From an uncultured Methylophilus sp. (GTDB lineage Bacteria; Pseudomonadota; Gammaproteobacteria; Burkholderiales; Methylophilaceae), in contig CAKZJM010000142.1 of the NCBI GenBank assembly GCA_936943315.1, forward strand, positions 1 to 13,424: a DNA stretch of 13,424 nt, written 5' to 3'. The notes beneath the pieces are model-generated. The model was given only the letters and a program-made list of their open reading frames with translations, ran no database searches and was not told where the DNA came from. Positions 1-6,458 of this stretch are shown piece by piece. Position 1 is the first letter of the stretch. Each line of letters starts with the position of its first letter. A program made the translations under genes and the position numbers.

Positions 1-68
1 GGACTAAACCAGCTGCTACTGAAATGCGTTTTGGCTTTGAAGTAACCATGTACGTGATGAACAAATAA
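1..68 (+). CDS. C-terminal end of an unidentified protein (partial)
   Basis: The frame beginning at base 3 is open for 21 codons and stops with TAA at 66-68. It runs off the left edge, so the product cannot be named. The visible residues end in MRFGFEVTMYVMNK, an alternating polar/hydrophobic pattern that would suit a terminal beta strand. A strong intrinsic terminator begins 24 bases after the stop, which supports this being a real gene end. I do not recognise the family. Confidence 0.5.
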   Translation, partial: TKPAATEMRFGFEVTMYVMNK

Positions 69-91
69 TTTTAGCAAACGCTAAAATGATG

Positions 92-120
92 AAACCCGAC
101 CTAGTGTCGGGTTTTTTGTT
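92..120 (+). terminator. Intrinsic terminator after the partial first gene
   Basis: The arms AAACCCGAC (92-100) and GTCGGGTTT (106-114) pair perfectly over 9 bp around a 5-base loop and run into a T-rich tail (112-120). It closes the gene ending at 68. Confidence 0.85.
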
Positions 121-190
121 GTTGTTTGTAAAGCTTAAGTGCGCTTATGGGGTGTAGTTTTGCTGGATCTGACAATATTATTTGGAAAGT

Positions 191-203
191 TCACCAATGG
201 TGA
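191..203. repeat. Small perfect inverted repeat upstream of the symporter
   Basis: TCACC-AAT-GGTGA lies in the 200-base gap before the symporter, with partly matching flanks (GAAAGT on the left, CTTC on the right). It could be an operator half-site pair or chance. I found no other clear signal in this gap apart from weak promoter-like hexamers near 272-301. Confidence 0.3.
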
Positions 204-324
204 CTTCTGGAAATTGTTGGTTTCAAGGCCGAGCTCTTAACTTTAGCGAGCACACTCTACCAATCAGTTGCTTGCCAAGTTAAAGTATGATGACGTTAAC
301 TATTTGTATCCTAGAAGAGTCTTC

Positions 325-1557
325 ATGGTCAAACTCCCAAGCTTAAATGCTCAAATTTTGATTGCTGCCATCCTTGGCGCTTTTTTGGGGTGGCTAGCAC
401 ATGGTGGTGAGCATGAAACTGCGCTCTACTCTGCCAATCTCTTAGGCACGCTATTCATCGATCTTTTAAAAATGGTCATGATCCCCCTGGTGTTTTGTGC
501 CATCGTAAACGGCATCGCCAACCTGCGCCGTCATCGCCAGATTAACCTAGTGTGGAAAACCACCTTACTGTTTTTTGCTACCACTACCATTATTGCGATT
601 GTGATTGGCCTGGGTGCCAGCCATCTGTTCAAGCCCGGTGCAGGCTTGCATCTGGAGATGTTTGCCGATGCGATGCAGCAGTTTGAGGCCAAGCAGCTGA
701 CCTTGCCGGAGTTTTTTACGCAGTTTTTGCATGGCGTATTTATGAATCCGTTTAAAGCGCTGGCCGAGGGCAATATTTTGGCCATCGTGGCGTTTGCCTT
801 GTTGCTGGGTATTGCGCTGGTGATGGCGTCTGACCGTTATCCGCAATTGCTTGCTTTGTTTGAAGAGGGCATGGGTGTGAGCATGCAGATGATCAACTGG
901 ATCATGCGGCTGGCGCCATTTGGCATTGCGGCTTTGCTGTTCAAGCTGGTGGCGACACAAGATGCCAGTTTGTTTGCCACGCTGACCAAATTTATCCTGG
1001 TGGTGACGGGCACGACCTTGTTGCATGGTTTAGTTGTTTTGCCTGCTTTACTTTACTTGCTCACCAGAAAAAATCCATTGTGGTTTTTAAAGCAGGCACG
1101 GGAATCTTTGTTAACCGCATTTGCCACCAGTTCGAGTAGCGCCACCATGCCGGTGACCATGCGCTGCGCGACGAAGAATATGCACGTGAAACCGGAAATT
1201 GCCGGCTTTGTTGTCCCGCTGGGAGCGACGGTGAATATGGATGGCACGGCTTTGTATGAAGCGGCTGCGGCGTTATTTGTGGCGCAGCTGGCAGGCATTG
1301 AGTTATCCCTTGGGCAGCAACTGGTGATTTGCCTGACGACCATGATTGCGGCCATGGGCGCGCCCGGTATTCCCAGTGCAGGGATGGTGACCATGGTGAT
1401 GGTGCTGCAAAGTGTCGGTTTGCCTGCGGAAGCGATTGCCATTTTGTTGCCAATAGACCGTTTGCTGGACACGGTGCGTACAGCCGTCAATGTTGAGGGG
1501 GACATGATAGGCAGCCTGGTGGTGCAGCATATGACAGACGCCCACTCTTCGAGTTAA
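325..1557 (+). CDS. Dicarboxylate/amino acid:cation symporter (DAACS family)
   Basis: This is an inner-membrane secondary transporter that takes up acidic amino acids or C4-dicarboxylates with Na+ or H+, of the GltP/GltT/DctA fold. The family signatures are all visible: the serine-rich hairpin TSSSSAT at residues 268-274, NMDGT at 304-308, and the last helix DTVRTAVNVEGD. In that helix D382, R385, N389 and D393 match positions that bind substrate and Na+ in the archaeal homologue GltPh. The retained Arg argues for an acidic substrate. Length (410 aa) is normal. I chose ATG 325 over the in-frame TTG at 268 because the protein then starts at the usual N-terminus (MVKLPSLNAQ) and AGAAGAG lies 5 bases upstream. 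The acetyltransferase gene starts 6 bases after the stop, so the two are probably co-transcribed. Glutamate, aspartate and succinate cannot be told apart from sequence. Confidence 0.9.
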   Translation: MVKLPSLNAQILIAAILGAFLGWLAHGGEHETALYSANLLGTLFIDLLKMVMIPLVFCAIVNGIANLRRHRQINLVWKTTLLFFATTTIIAIVIGLGASHLFKPGAGLHLEMFADAMQQFEAKQLTLPEFFTQFLHGVFMNPFKALAEGNILAIVAFALLLGIALVMASDRYPQLLALFEEGMGVSMQMINWIMRLAPFGIAALLFKLVATQDASLFATLTKFILVVTGTTLLHGLVVLPALLYLLTRKNPLWFLKQARESLLTAFATSSSSATMPVTMRCATKNMHVKPEIAGFVVPLGATVNMDGTALYEAAAALFVAQLAGIELSLGQQLVICLTTMIAAMGAPGIPSAGMVTMVMVLQSVGLPAEAIAILLPIDRLLDTVRTAVNVEGDMIGSLVVQHMTDAHSSS

Positions 1558-1563
1558 AGAATA

Positions 1564-2106
1564 ATGACTATGCTAGAACAACGCCTTGCCCAGGCATCGG
1601 ATATTCCAGTGTTATGCGCCCTCGTGAATGCGGCTTACCGTGGAGAGAGCAGCCGCGCCGGATGGACGACCGAAGCTGATCTGCTGACCGGCGTGCGCAC
1701 GAGTGAGCGCACCATACAGGCCTTATTGGCGCGCGAAGATGCCTGCATTTTAATCGGGGAGGAGGCAGGTGGCGTCATGGCTGCCAGTATCTGCCTGGAG
1801 TGGCATTCCAACGAGAGCACAGTGCATTTGGGCATGATTGCCGTTTCACCACTATTGCAAAACCGTGGCTACGGCAAGGCCATGATAATGGCGGCAGAAA
1901 AACTCGCAGTGGCGCGCTGGGGCGCGCAAAGCGCAGAGATGATGGTGATTAGTCTGCGCCAGGAGCTCATCGCGTTTTACCAGCGGCTAGGCTATCAGGC
2001 TACGGGTGAAACATTGCCTTTTCCACATCAGCCGGATATGTGGCAAGCGCAGGTCGATAACATGCAATTAATCACTTTGCGCAAAGCATTCTCTGCGGCG
2101 ACTTGA
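1564..2106 (+). CDS. GNAT family N-acetyltransferase
   Basis: This is a 180-aa acetyl-CoA-dependent acetyltransferase of unknown substrate. The acetyl-CoA binding motif A is clear: LGMIAVSPLLQNRGYGKAM, with the Q-x-x-G-x-G core QNRGYG. Near the end, IAFYQRLGYQATGE matches the usual GNAT motif B region. The N-terminal part has the pattern AAYRGESSRAGWTTEADLL, seen in a subgroup of small bacterial GNATs. The start at 1564 follows the symporter stop by 6 bases, with only a weak AAAGA ahead of it; ATG 1570 is an alternative. The spacing suggests translational coupling with the symporter, but nothing shows that the two act on the same molecule. No terminator follows, so transcription may continue into the leader at 2107-2314. 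Confidence 0.85.
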   Translation: MTMLEQRLAQASDIPVLCALVNAAYRGESSRAGWTTEADLLTGVRTSERTIQALLAREDACILIGEEAGGVMAASICLEWHSNESTVHLGMIAVSPLLQNRGYGKAMIMAAEKLAVARWGAQSAEMMVISLRQELIAFYQRLGYQATGETLPFPHQPDMWQAQVDNMQLITLRKAFSAAT

Positions 2107-2140
2107 CCATTTGCCCCAATCCACGTACATTCGGTGACTT

Positions 2141-2272
2141 ATGAGCAAGCAACTTCTCCAAACTACTATCTGTTGTGGTGATGAACCGAAAGGCATTGTG
2201 GCTGGTTGCCACATCGTGCTGCGGTTGCTGCTTGTCGTAAATCTTTTGCAACCGCGGGCTCTCCGCGGTTGA
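2141..2272 (+). CDS. Candidate 43-codon leader ORF before the EamA permease
   Basis: ATG 2141 is preceded by GGTGA (2133-2137, spacing 3). The reading frame runs 43 codons to TGA at 2270-2272. Residues 25-36 form a branched-chain-rich block (IVLRLLLVVNLL), and the last codons run through the 9-bp hairpin at 2249-2271. The size and the run of Leu/Val codons before a hairpin recall leader peptides of amino-acid operons. A second frame, ATG 2181 to TAA 2240 (19 codons), encodes SCCGCC with the Cys codons at 2217-2231, but has a poorer ribosome site. Neither is recognisable as a protein family. Either could be chance, so this is offered as a candidate only. Confidence 0.3.
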   Translation: MSKQLLQTTICCGDEPKGIVAGCHIVLRLLLVVNLLQPRALRG

Positions 2273-2314
2273 TCTTATCTTCCTCCCGTTGAGCCCCATT
2301 GATTCAGGGCTCTT
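2219..2314 (+). promoter_or_regulatory. Structured leader with mutually exclusive hairpins before the EamA permease
   Basis: Four exact pairings can be read. (1) GCGGTTGC 2221-2228 pairs with GCAACCGC 2248-2255. (2) CAACCGCGG 2249-2257 pairs with CCGCGGTTG 2263-2271, excluding the first. (3) GAGCCC 2291-2296 pairs with GGGCTC 2307-2312, which encloses the likely Shine-Dalgarno AGGG (2306-2309) of the permease start at 2315. (4) The same GAGCCC can instead pair with a second GGGCTC at 2256-2261, at the apex of hairpin 2. No strong T-tract follows hairpin 2, so control of translation is more likely than termination. The function is inferred. I do not recognise a known riboswitch consensus. Confidence 0.4.
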
Positions 2315-3220
2315 ATGAAAGAATCTACACACCCGTATTACGGCGCCATGCTGGTGCTGTTATCGTCCGTGGCCTTTTCGTCGAAAGCGATTATGGTCAA
2401 GCTGGCTTATGTTTATCACATTGATGCAGCCACCTTGATTGCCTTGCGTATGCTGTTTGCCATCCCGTTTTTTGCCGGGCTAGGCTGGTGGGCGATGCGC
2501 CAGGGCATGCCTGTCACAATGACGGGTAAAGACTGGATGACACTGGCATTGCTGGCAGTGGTTGGCGGCTACGGCTCCATGTGGCTCAACTTTGAAGGCT
2601 TGCGTTATGTCTCAGCCGGGCTGGAGCGGGTGATTTTGTTTCTTTACCCTACCTTGGTGGTAGTGATGAGCGCTGTGTTTCTCAAGCACCAGATTACGCG
2701 TCGCGAGTGGTTTGCCATGGTCATCAGTTATGTCGGAGTGGTATTGGTGGTATGGCATGATGTGGAATTCGTCACCGGGTCTACCGAAACTTTATATGGT
2801 GCATGGCTGGTCTTGCTGAGTGCGATTGTCTATGCCGGTTACCTGCTGGTGAGTGGGCAGTTGATTCCCAAGCTAGGGGCGGGCCGGTTTACTGCGCTCA
2901 CCATGAGCCTCGCGGCCTTTGCCAGTGCTTGCCACTTTGGTGTGAGTGAGTCTTGGCATGGACTGGAAAATTTGCCGCGTGCGGTGTATGTCCTGGCATT
3001 TTTGATGGCACTGATTGCCACCGTGTTGCCTTCTATATTGATGAATCTGGGCATACACCAGCTTGGCAGCCGTAAAGCCTCACTCATCAGTGCCATCGGC
3101 CCGGTATCTACCATTGTGCTGGCGTATCTGTTTCTGGGCGAGTCGGTCTCCCTCATACAGGGGTTGGGGACGGCACTGGTGCTGACCGGCGTGATGGTGG
3201 TGAGTTTGGATAAACGCTAA
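2315..3220 (+). CDS. DMT superfamily permease (two EamA domains)
   Basis: This is a 301-aa inner-membrane transporter with about ten hydrophobic segments, arranged as two repeated EamA halves (roughly residues 8-140 and 150-297). The start YGAMLVLLSSVAFSSKAIMVKLAY and the segment GLRYVSAGLERVILFLYPTLVVVMSAVF are typical of the first domain. The motif GIHQLGSRKASLISAIGPVSTIVLAYLFLGE is typical of the second. Members export amino acids, metabolites or drugs; the substrate cannot be read here. ATG 2315 is the natural start, with a weak AGGG 5 bases upstream that lies inside a possible hairpin. That is why the leader deserves attention. It ends 4 bases before the convergent ampD stop, with no terminator visible between them. 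Confidence 0.88.
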   Translation: MKESTHPYYGAMLVLLSSVAFSSKAIMVKLAYVYHIDAATLIALRMLFAIPFFAGLGWWAMRQGMPVTMTGKDWMTLALLAVVGGYGSMWLNFEGLRYVSAGLERVILFLYPTLVVVMSAVFLKHQITRREWFAMVISYVGVVLVVWHDVEFVTGSTETLYGAWLVLLSAIVYAGYLLVSGQLIPKLGAGRFTALTMSLAAFASACHFGVSESWHGLENLPRAVYVLAFLMALIATVLPSILMNLGIHQLGSRKASLISAIGPVSTIVLAYLFLGESVSLIQGLGTALVLTGVMVVSLDKR

Positions 3221-3224
3221 CAAC

Positions 3225-3752
3225 TCAGGCTAAACGCTGCCAGTCAAAGAAGGGGCCAGGGTCGGTTTTACGCCCTGGCGCAACGTCGGAGTGGCCGACA
3301 ATATGCTGGATGGGATAGCGCCGTTTTAATGCCTGCACCAAGGCTTGCAAGGTGGCATATTGTCCATCTTCAAACGACTCGAAGTCGCTGCCTTCGAGCT
3401 CAATGCCAACTGAATAATCGTTACAGCGCTCGCGGCCCTGCCATTGTGACTGTCCGGCATGCCAGGCCCGCTGCTCGCAGTTGACAAACTGTATAAGCTC
3501 GCCGCTACGGCGAATGAAAAAGTGCGAGGAGACTTTGAGGTGGGCAATCTCGGCATAATAGGGGTGCTCGCTTGGATTGAGCTGGTTGGTAAACAATTGC
3601 ACAACGCCAGGCCCGCCGTATTGGTTAGGCGGCAAACTGATATTGTGGATGACGATCATGTCCACGGCGGTTTCTGGCGGGCGTGCATCCTGGTTCGGTG
3701 ATAACAGGTGCCGGGCGGGGTTGGCAAAGCCAGCCATATCAATTTCAAACAT
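3225..3752 (-). CDS. ampD: 1,6-anhydro-N-acetylmuramyl-L-alanine amidase AmpD
   Basis: This cytoplasmic zinc amidase removes the peptide from 1,6-anhydro-MurNAc during peptidoglycan recycling. In organisms with AmpR/AmpC it also lowers the beta-lactamase inducer. Counting from ATG 3752 (175 aa), the zinc ligands are H36 (VIHNISLPP), H154 (GHSD) and D164 (KTDPGP). E118 (VGIELEG) and K162 are the catalytic-site residues. H154, K162 and D164 fall on the same numbers as in the Citrobacter enzyme, which supports this start. The frame is also open to ATG 3773 and TTG 3800, and no clear Shine-Dalgarno separates these choices. WHAG..QW.GRERCNDYSVGIELEG is the family core. No signal peptide is seen, as expected for a cytosolic enzyme. 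It converges on the EamA permease and is divergent from the cation exchanger. Confidence 0.93.
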   Translation of the reverse strand: MFEIDMAGFANPARHLLSPNQDARPPETAVDMIVIHNISLPPNQYGGPGVVQLFTNQLNPSEHPYYAEIAHLKVSSHFFIRRSGELIQFVNCEQRAWHAGQSQWQGRERCNDYSVGIELEGSDFESFEDGQYATLQALVQALKRRYPIQHIVGHSDVAPGRKTDPGPFFDWQRLA

Positions 3753-3807
3753 AGTCGCATGGATGGGTAACATGCGAACATTGTAGGTGAATTTGGGCAA
3801 ATTGCGT

Positions 3808-3851
3808 TATGATTCCGCCCGCATGTACACGTTTGTCATGCGCATGCGGGC
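3808..3851 (+). promoter_or_regulatory. Possible promoter and leader hairpin of the cation exchanger gene
   Basis: TATGAT at 3808-3813 resembles a -10 box, without a good -35. Just downstream, GCCCGCATG (3817-3825) pairs with CATGCGGGC (3843-3851) over 9 bp around a 17-base loop. CCGCCC (3815-3820) can alternatively pair with GGGCGG (3853-3858). The 79 bases between this box and the start codon at 3899 could therefore be a structured leader. The role is unknown. Confidence 0.3.
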
Positions 3852-3898
3852 TGGGCGGTGGGCGCATGTAAGCTGGATGCCGCCAGACGGGAAAAGTC

Positions 3899-4909
3899 AT
3901 GGTTTTCTTACAATTGTTATTGATGTTGCTGCTGATTCTGGTGGCGGCAGAAGTGTTCACCAATGCCCTGGAGCATTTGGGTGAGCGGCTGGGGATTTCA
4001 GAGGGCGTGACCGGGTCGATTTTTGCGGCTGTCGGTACTGCTTTGCCAGAAACTCTGGTGCCTTTGCTGGCGATTTTTTCGTATACCTCATCTACGGGTG
4101 ACAGTCATGCCGGGCACGATATCGGCGTGGGCGCTATTTTAGGGGCACCGTTGATGCTGGCGACGCTGTCTATCAGCCTGATGGCCTTGTCCGTCCTCAA
4201 GCGGCGCGGTAAATCTGGGCATATCCGTCCCGAGCGCACAGGGCTGATCCGCGACCTCAACTTCTTTATCCTGGCGTTTGTGTTTGCGACCATCGCCATG
4301 TTTATCCCGCACTCCGAGGCGCTGGTACGCTACGGTATCAGCATCCTCATGATCCTGATTTACTTTATCTACGTGTTGATGACCATCAAGGCCTCCAAAG
4401 GCCTGGTTGAAGAGGGGCATGCCACCGAAGCTGAAGATGTCATGATGCTCTCCAGATTAGGCTTGCCCACGAATATGGCGACGATTGTGCTGCAATTGCT
4501 GATCGGCCTTGGGTTGCTCATCGCTGGTGCCAAAGGTTTCATTAATGAGGTGGAAACAGCGGCAGCTATTTTAGGGGTTTCAGCCTTGCTACTTTCTTTG
4601 CTGATTATCCCCATCGCCACAGAACTGCCAGAAAAGGTCAATAGCATTTTGTGGATTCGTAAAGGGAAAGACACACTGGCGTTTGGCAACATCACGGGTG
4701 CCATGGTGTTTCAGGGCACTCTGTTACCGGCCATTGGCATCATGCTGACGGACTGGGCTCCCCGCCAGGAAGTCGCCTTGGGGATATTGATCACCCTGCT
4801 GGCGGCCATCTGGGTGCGCTACCGGATTGCCAAAGGCGGACTGCTGGTGTGGCATTTGCTCGTCAATGGCTTGTTTTACCTGGCCTACCTGGCGATTGTG
4901 CTCAGCTAA
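3899..4909 (+). CDS. Sodium/calcium exchanger family (CaCA) membrane protein
   Basis: This is a 336-aa inner-membrane cation antiporter with about ten hydrophobic segments. The two inverted alpha repeats of the CaCA superfamily are visible: GSIFAAVGTALPETLVPLLA at residues 39-58 and LLIIPIATELPEKVNSILW at 234-252, followed by GNITGAMVFQ. In this superfamily the acidic residue of each repeat (E51 and E245, in GTALPE and ATELPE) coordinates the transported cation. A hydrophilic loop (residues 100-118 and again 165-190) separates the bundles. It is most like the prokaryotic YrbG-type or CAX-type exchangers that extrude Ca2+ or related cations in exchange for Na+ or H+; the ion is not certain. 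ATG 3899 follows a weak GGGAAAAG. The gene stands alone, divergent from ampD, and ends at the terminator shared with pilR. Confidence 0.85.
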   Translation: MVFLQLLLMLLLILVAAEVFTNALEHLGERLGISEGVTGSIFAAVGTALPETLVPLLAIFSYTSSTGDSHAGHDIGVGAILGAPLMLATLSISLMALSVLKRRGKSGHIRPERTGLIRDLNFFILAFVFATIAMFIPHSEALVRYGISILMILIYFIYVLMTIKASKGLVEEGHATEAEDVMMLSRLGLPTNMATIVLQLLIGLGLLIAGAKGFINEVETAAAILGVSALLLSLLIIPIATELPEKVNSILWIRKGKDTLAFGNITGAMVFQGTLLPAIGIMLTDWAPRQEVALGILITLLAAIWVRYRIAKGGLLVWHLLVNGLFYLAYLAIVLS

Positions 4910-4923
4910 TAACAGTCAGACGT

Positions 4924-4954
4924 AAAAAAGGGCGGCGCAAAGTCGCCCTTTTTT
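4924..4954. terminator. Bidirectional terminator between the cation exchanger and pilR
   Basis: AAAAAAGGGCG (4924-4934) and CGCCCTTTTTT (4944-4954) form an 11-bp perfect inverted repeat with a 9-base spacer. Read on either strand it is a GC-rich stem followed by six T. Its right edge overlaps the pilR stop codon (4953-4955). Confidence 0.88.
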
Positions 4955-6458
4955 ATTCTTCTTCGCCGTCAGTCTCGTCGAGATCTGGGTCCTGCTCTTT
5001 AGAAAGCCCCAGTTTAGAAAGGCGATAGCGCAGGGTGCGGAAGCTAATGCCTAACAACTTGGCCGCAGCTGTTTTGTTGTTATTAGTCTTCTCAAGTGCC
5101 TGCAAAATGGTGCGCTTTTCAATATCCTCCAGATAGTCAGACAAGCTCAGATCCATAGGTAGCATGGTGTTGCCAGAAGAGGGCGCTGGGTTCGCGCTCG
5201 CCGCGCGGGTGTCGCTGGCGGCAGGCTCAGCGACCGTGAGTGGCTGGGGGGCTGTATGTTCCCTGGCGGGAGCGTTCCAGGGCAATACAGGTTTGTCGCT
5301 GAGTGTCGCCGGGATTTCTTCCAGCGAAAGATCTTCAACGCTGATACTCACCCCATCGCATAAAGCCAACGCGCGTTCAAGCATGTTTTCCAGTTCGCGG
5401 ACATTGCCGTAAAAAGGCAATTGCTGGATATATACTTTGGCTTCGTCAGAAATGTTGGGGATGCTGATGCCTTGCGTCTGGCATAGCTTGCTTAGCAGGC
5501 GCTCTGTGAGTTCGGGGATGTCTTCCGGCCGTTCACGCAAGGCGGGCATTTTGAGCTGGATCACATTGAGGCGGTAGTACAAGTCTTGCCTGAACTCGCC
5601 TTTTTCCATCATGGCATTGAGGTTTTTGTGCGTGGCAGAAATAATGCGCACGTCTACGGCTTCTTCGCTGGTGCTGCCGACCACCCGCACTTTTTTCTCC
5701 TGAATCGCACGCAAGAGTTTGACCTGCATGGCTAGCGGCAAGTCTGCCACTTCATCAAGAAACAGGGTGCCGCCATTGGCCGCCTGAAACAGGCCTTGGG
5801 TATCCTGAATCGCACCGGTAAACGCACCTTTTTTGTAGCCAAAGAATTCGCTTTCCATAAGGTTTTCCGGGATCGCACCGCAGTTCACAGCAATAAAAGA
5901 TTGATCCTTGCGTGAGCTGTTGAGGTGTATCAACCTGGCTGCCAGCTCTTTACCACTGCCGGATTCGCCGCTGATATACACAGGTGCCTGGCTGCGTGCC
6001 AGTTTGGCAATCATGGTGCGCACATAGCCCATGGTAGGCGATGCACCAATCAGGTCGACAGTATTGGCCCCTTGCGATTCTTTTTGCGACGAGAGCTTGA
6101 GCGCAGACTCCACCAGTGGCCGCAACTGCTTGAGTGAAATCGGTTTGGTAATGTAGTCATACGCACCGGCTTTCAGCGCAGAAACCGCATTCTCAGCGCT
6201 GCCATATGCCGTAATCACGGCAACCGGCAGTCCTGGAAATTGCGCATTAATAAATTGCACCAGCTCGAGCCCCAAGCCATCTGGCAGCCGCATATCTGTC
6301 AGGCACAAGTCATAGCTGAAAGAGTTAAGCATATGTTTTGCGTCAGTGACTGTGCTGGCACTTTCCGCCTGTATGCCCATGCGTTCCAGGGTCAGTACCA
6401 CCAGTTCTCGAATATCGGTCTCGTCATCGACCACCAGACAACGATAGGAATTTGCCAT
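4953..6458 (-). CDS. pilR: Sigma54-dependent response regulator PilR
   Basis: PilR activates sigma54 promoters, classically that of the pilin gene, when phosphorylated by PilS. The 501-aa protein has a receiver domain (residues 5-120) with D11, D12, phospho-acceptor D55, T83 and K105. The AAA+ domain (about 137-370) carries Walker A GESGSGKE (164-171), the sigma54-contacting GAFTGA loop (211-216) and Walker B TLFLDE (231-236). An Ala/Pro-rich linker (about 395-435) leads to a Fis-type helix-turn-helix ending in NKTAAAKLLGISFRTLRYRLSKLGL, the PilR-like tail. It is somewhat longer than Pseudomonas PilR because of the linker and an acidic C-terminus. It starts directly after the pilS stop with no gap, so the two are co-translated. 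No pilin gene is in the window, so the target is inferred from family. Confidence 0.93.
   Translation of the reverse strand: MANSYRCLVVDDETDIRELVVLTLERMGIQAESASTVTDAKHMLNSFSYDLCLTDMRLPDGLGLELVQFINAQFPGLPVAVITAYGSAENAVSALKAGAYDYITKPISLKQLRPLVESALKLSSQKESQGANTVDLIGASPTMGYVRTMIAKLARSQAPVYISGESGSGKELAARLIHLNSSRKDQSFIAVNCGAIPENLMESEFFGYKKGAFTGAIQDTQGLFQAANGGTLFLDEVADLPLAMQVKLLRAIQEKKVRVVGSTSEEAVDVRIISATHKNLNAMMEKGEFRQDLYYRLNVIQLKMPALRERPEDIPELTERLLSKLCQTQGISIPNISDEAKVYIQQLPFYGNVRELENMLERALALCDGVSISVEDLSLEEIPATLSDKPVLPWNAPAREHTAPQPLTVAEPAASDTRAASANPAPSSGNTMLPMDLSLSDYLEDIEKRTILQALEKTNNNKTAAAKLLGISFRTLRYRLSKLGLSKEQDPDLDETDGEEE

Noticed and set aside
268..324. 19-residue N-terminal extension of the symporter from TTG 268
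   Set aside because: The extension is hydrophilic, unlike family members, and ATG 325 has a better ribosome site.
565..1026. Long antisense ORF inside the symporter gene
   Set aside because: It is a low-complexity, His/Gln/Arg-rich translation typical of the reverse frame of a membrane-protein gene; the sense frame has clear family motifs.
2249..2280. The 9-bp GC-rich hairpin read as an intrinsic terminator of the acetyltransferase
   Set aside because: The following bases (ATCTTATCTTCC) do not form a T-tract, so termination is not supported.
2072..2332. 86-codon minus-strand ORF covering the gap before the EamA permease
   Set aside because: It starts on a non-ATG codon, overlaps the acetyltransferase end and the permease start, and its protein shows no family or domain character.
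3823..3984. Plus-strand ORF beginning MYTFVMRMRAGRW overlapping the start of the CaCA gene in another frame
   Set aside because: It has no ribosome site and most of its length is a shadow of the exchanger gene's frame.
5164..5412. Plus-strand ORF inside pilR
   Set aside because: It is a shadow of the Ala/Pro-rich linker of PilR, with no start signal and no family.
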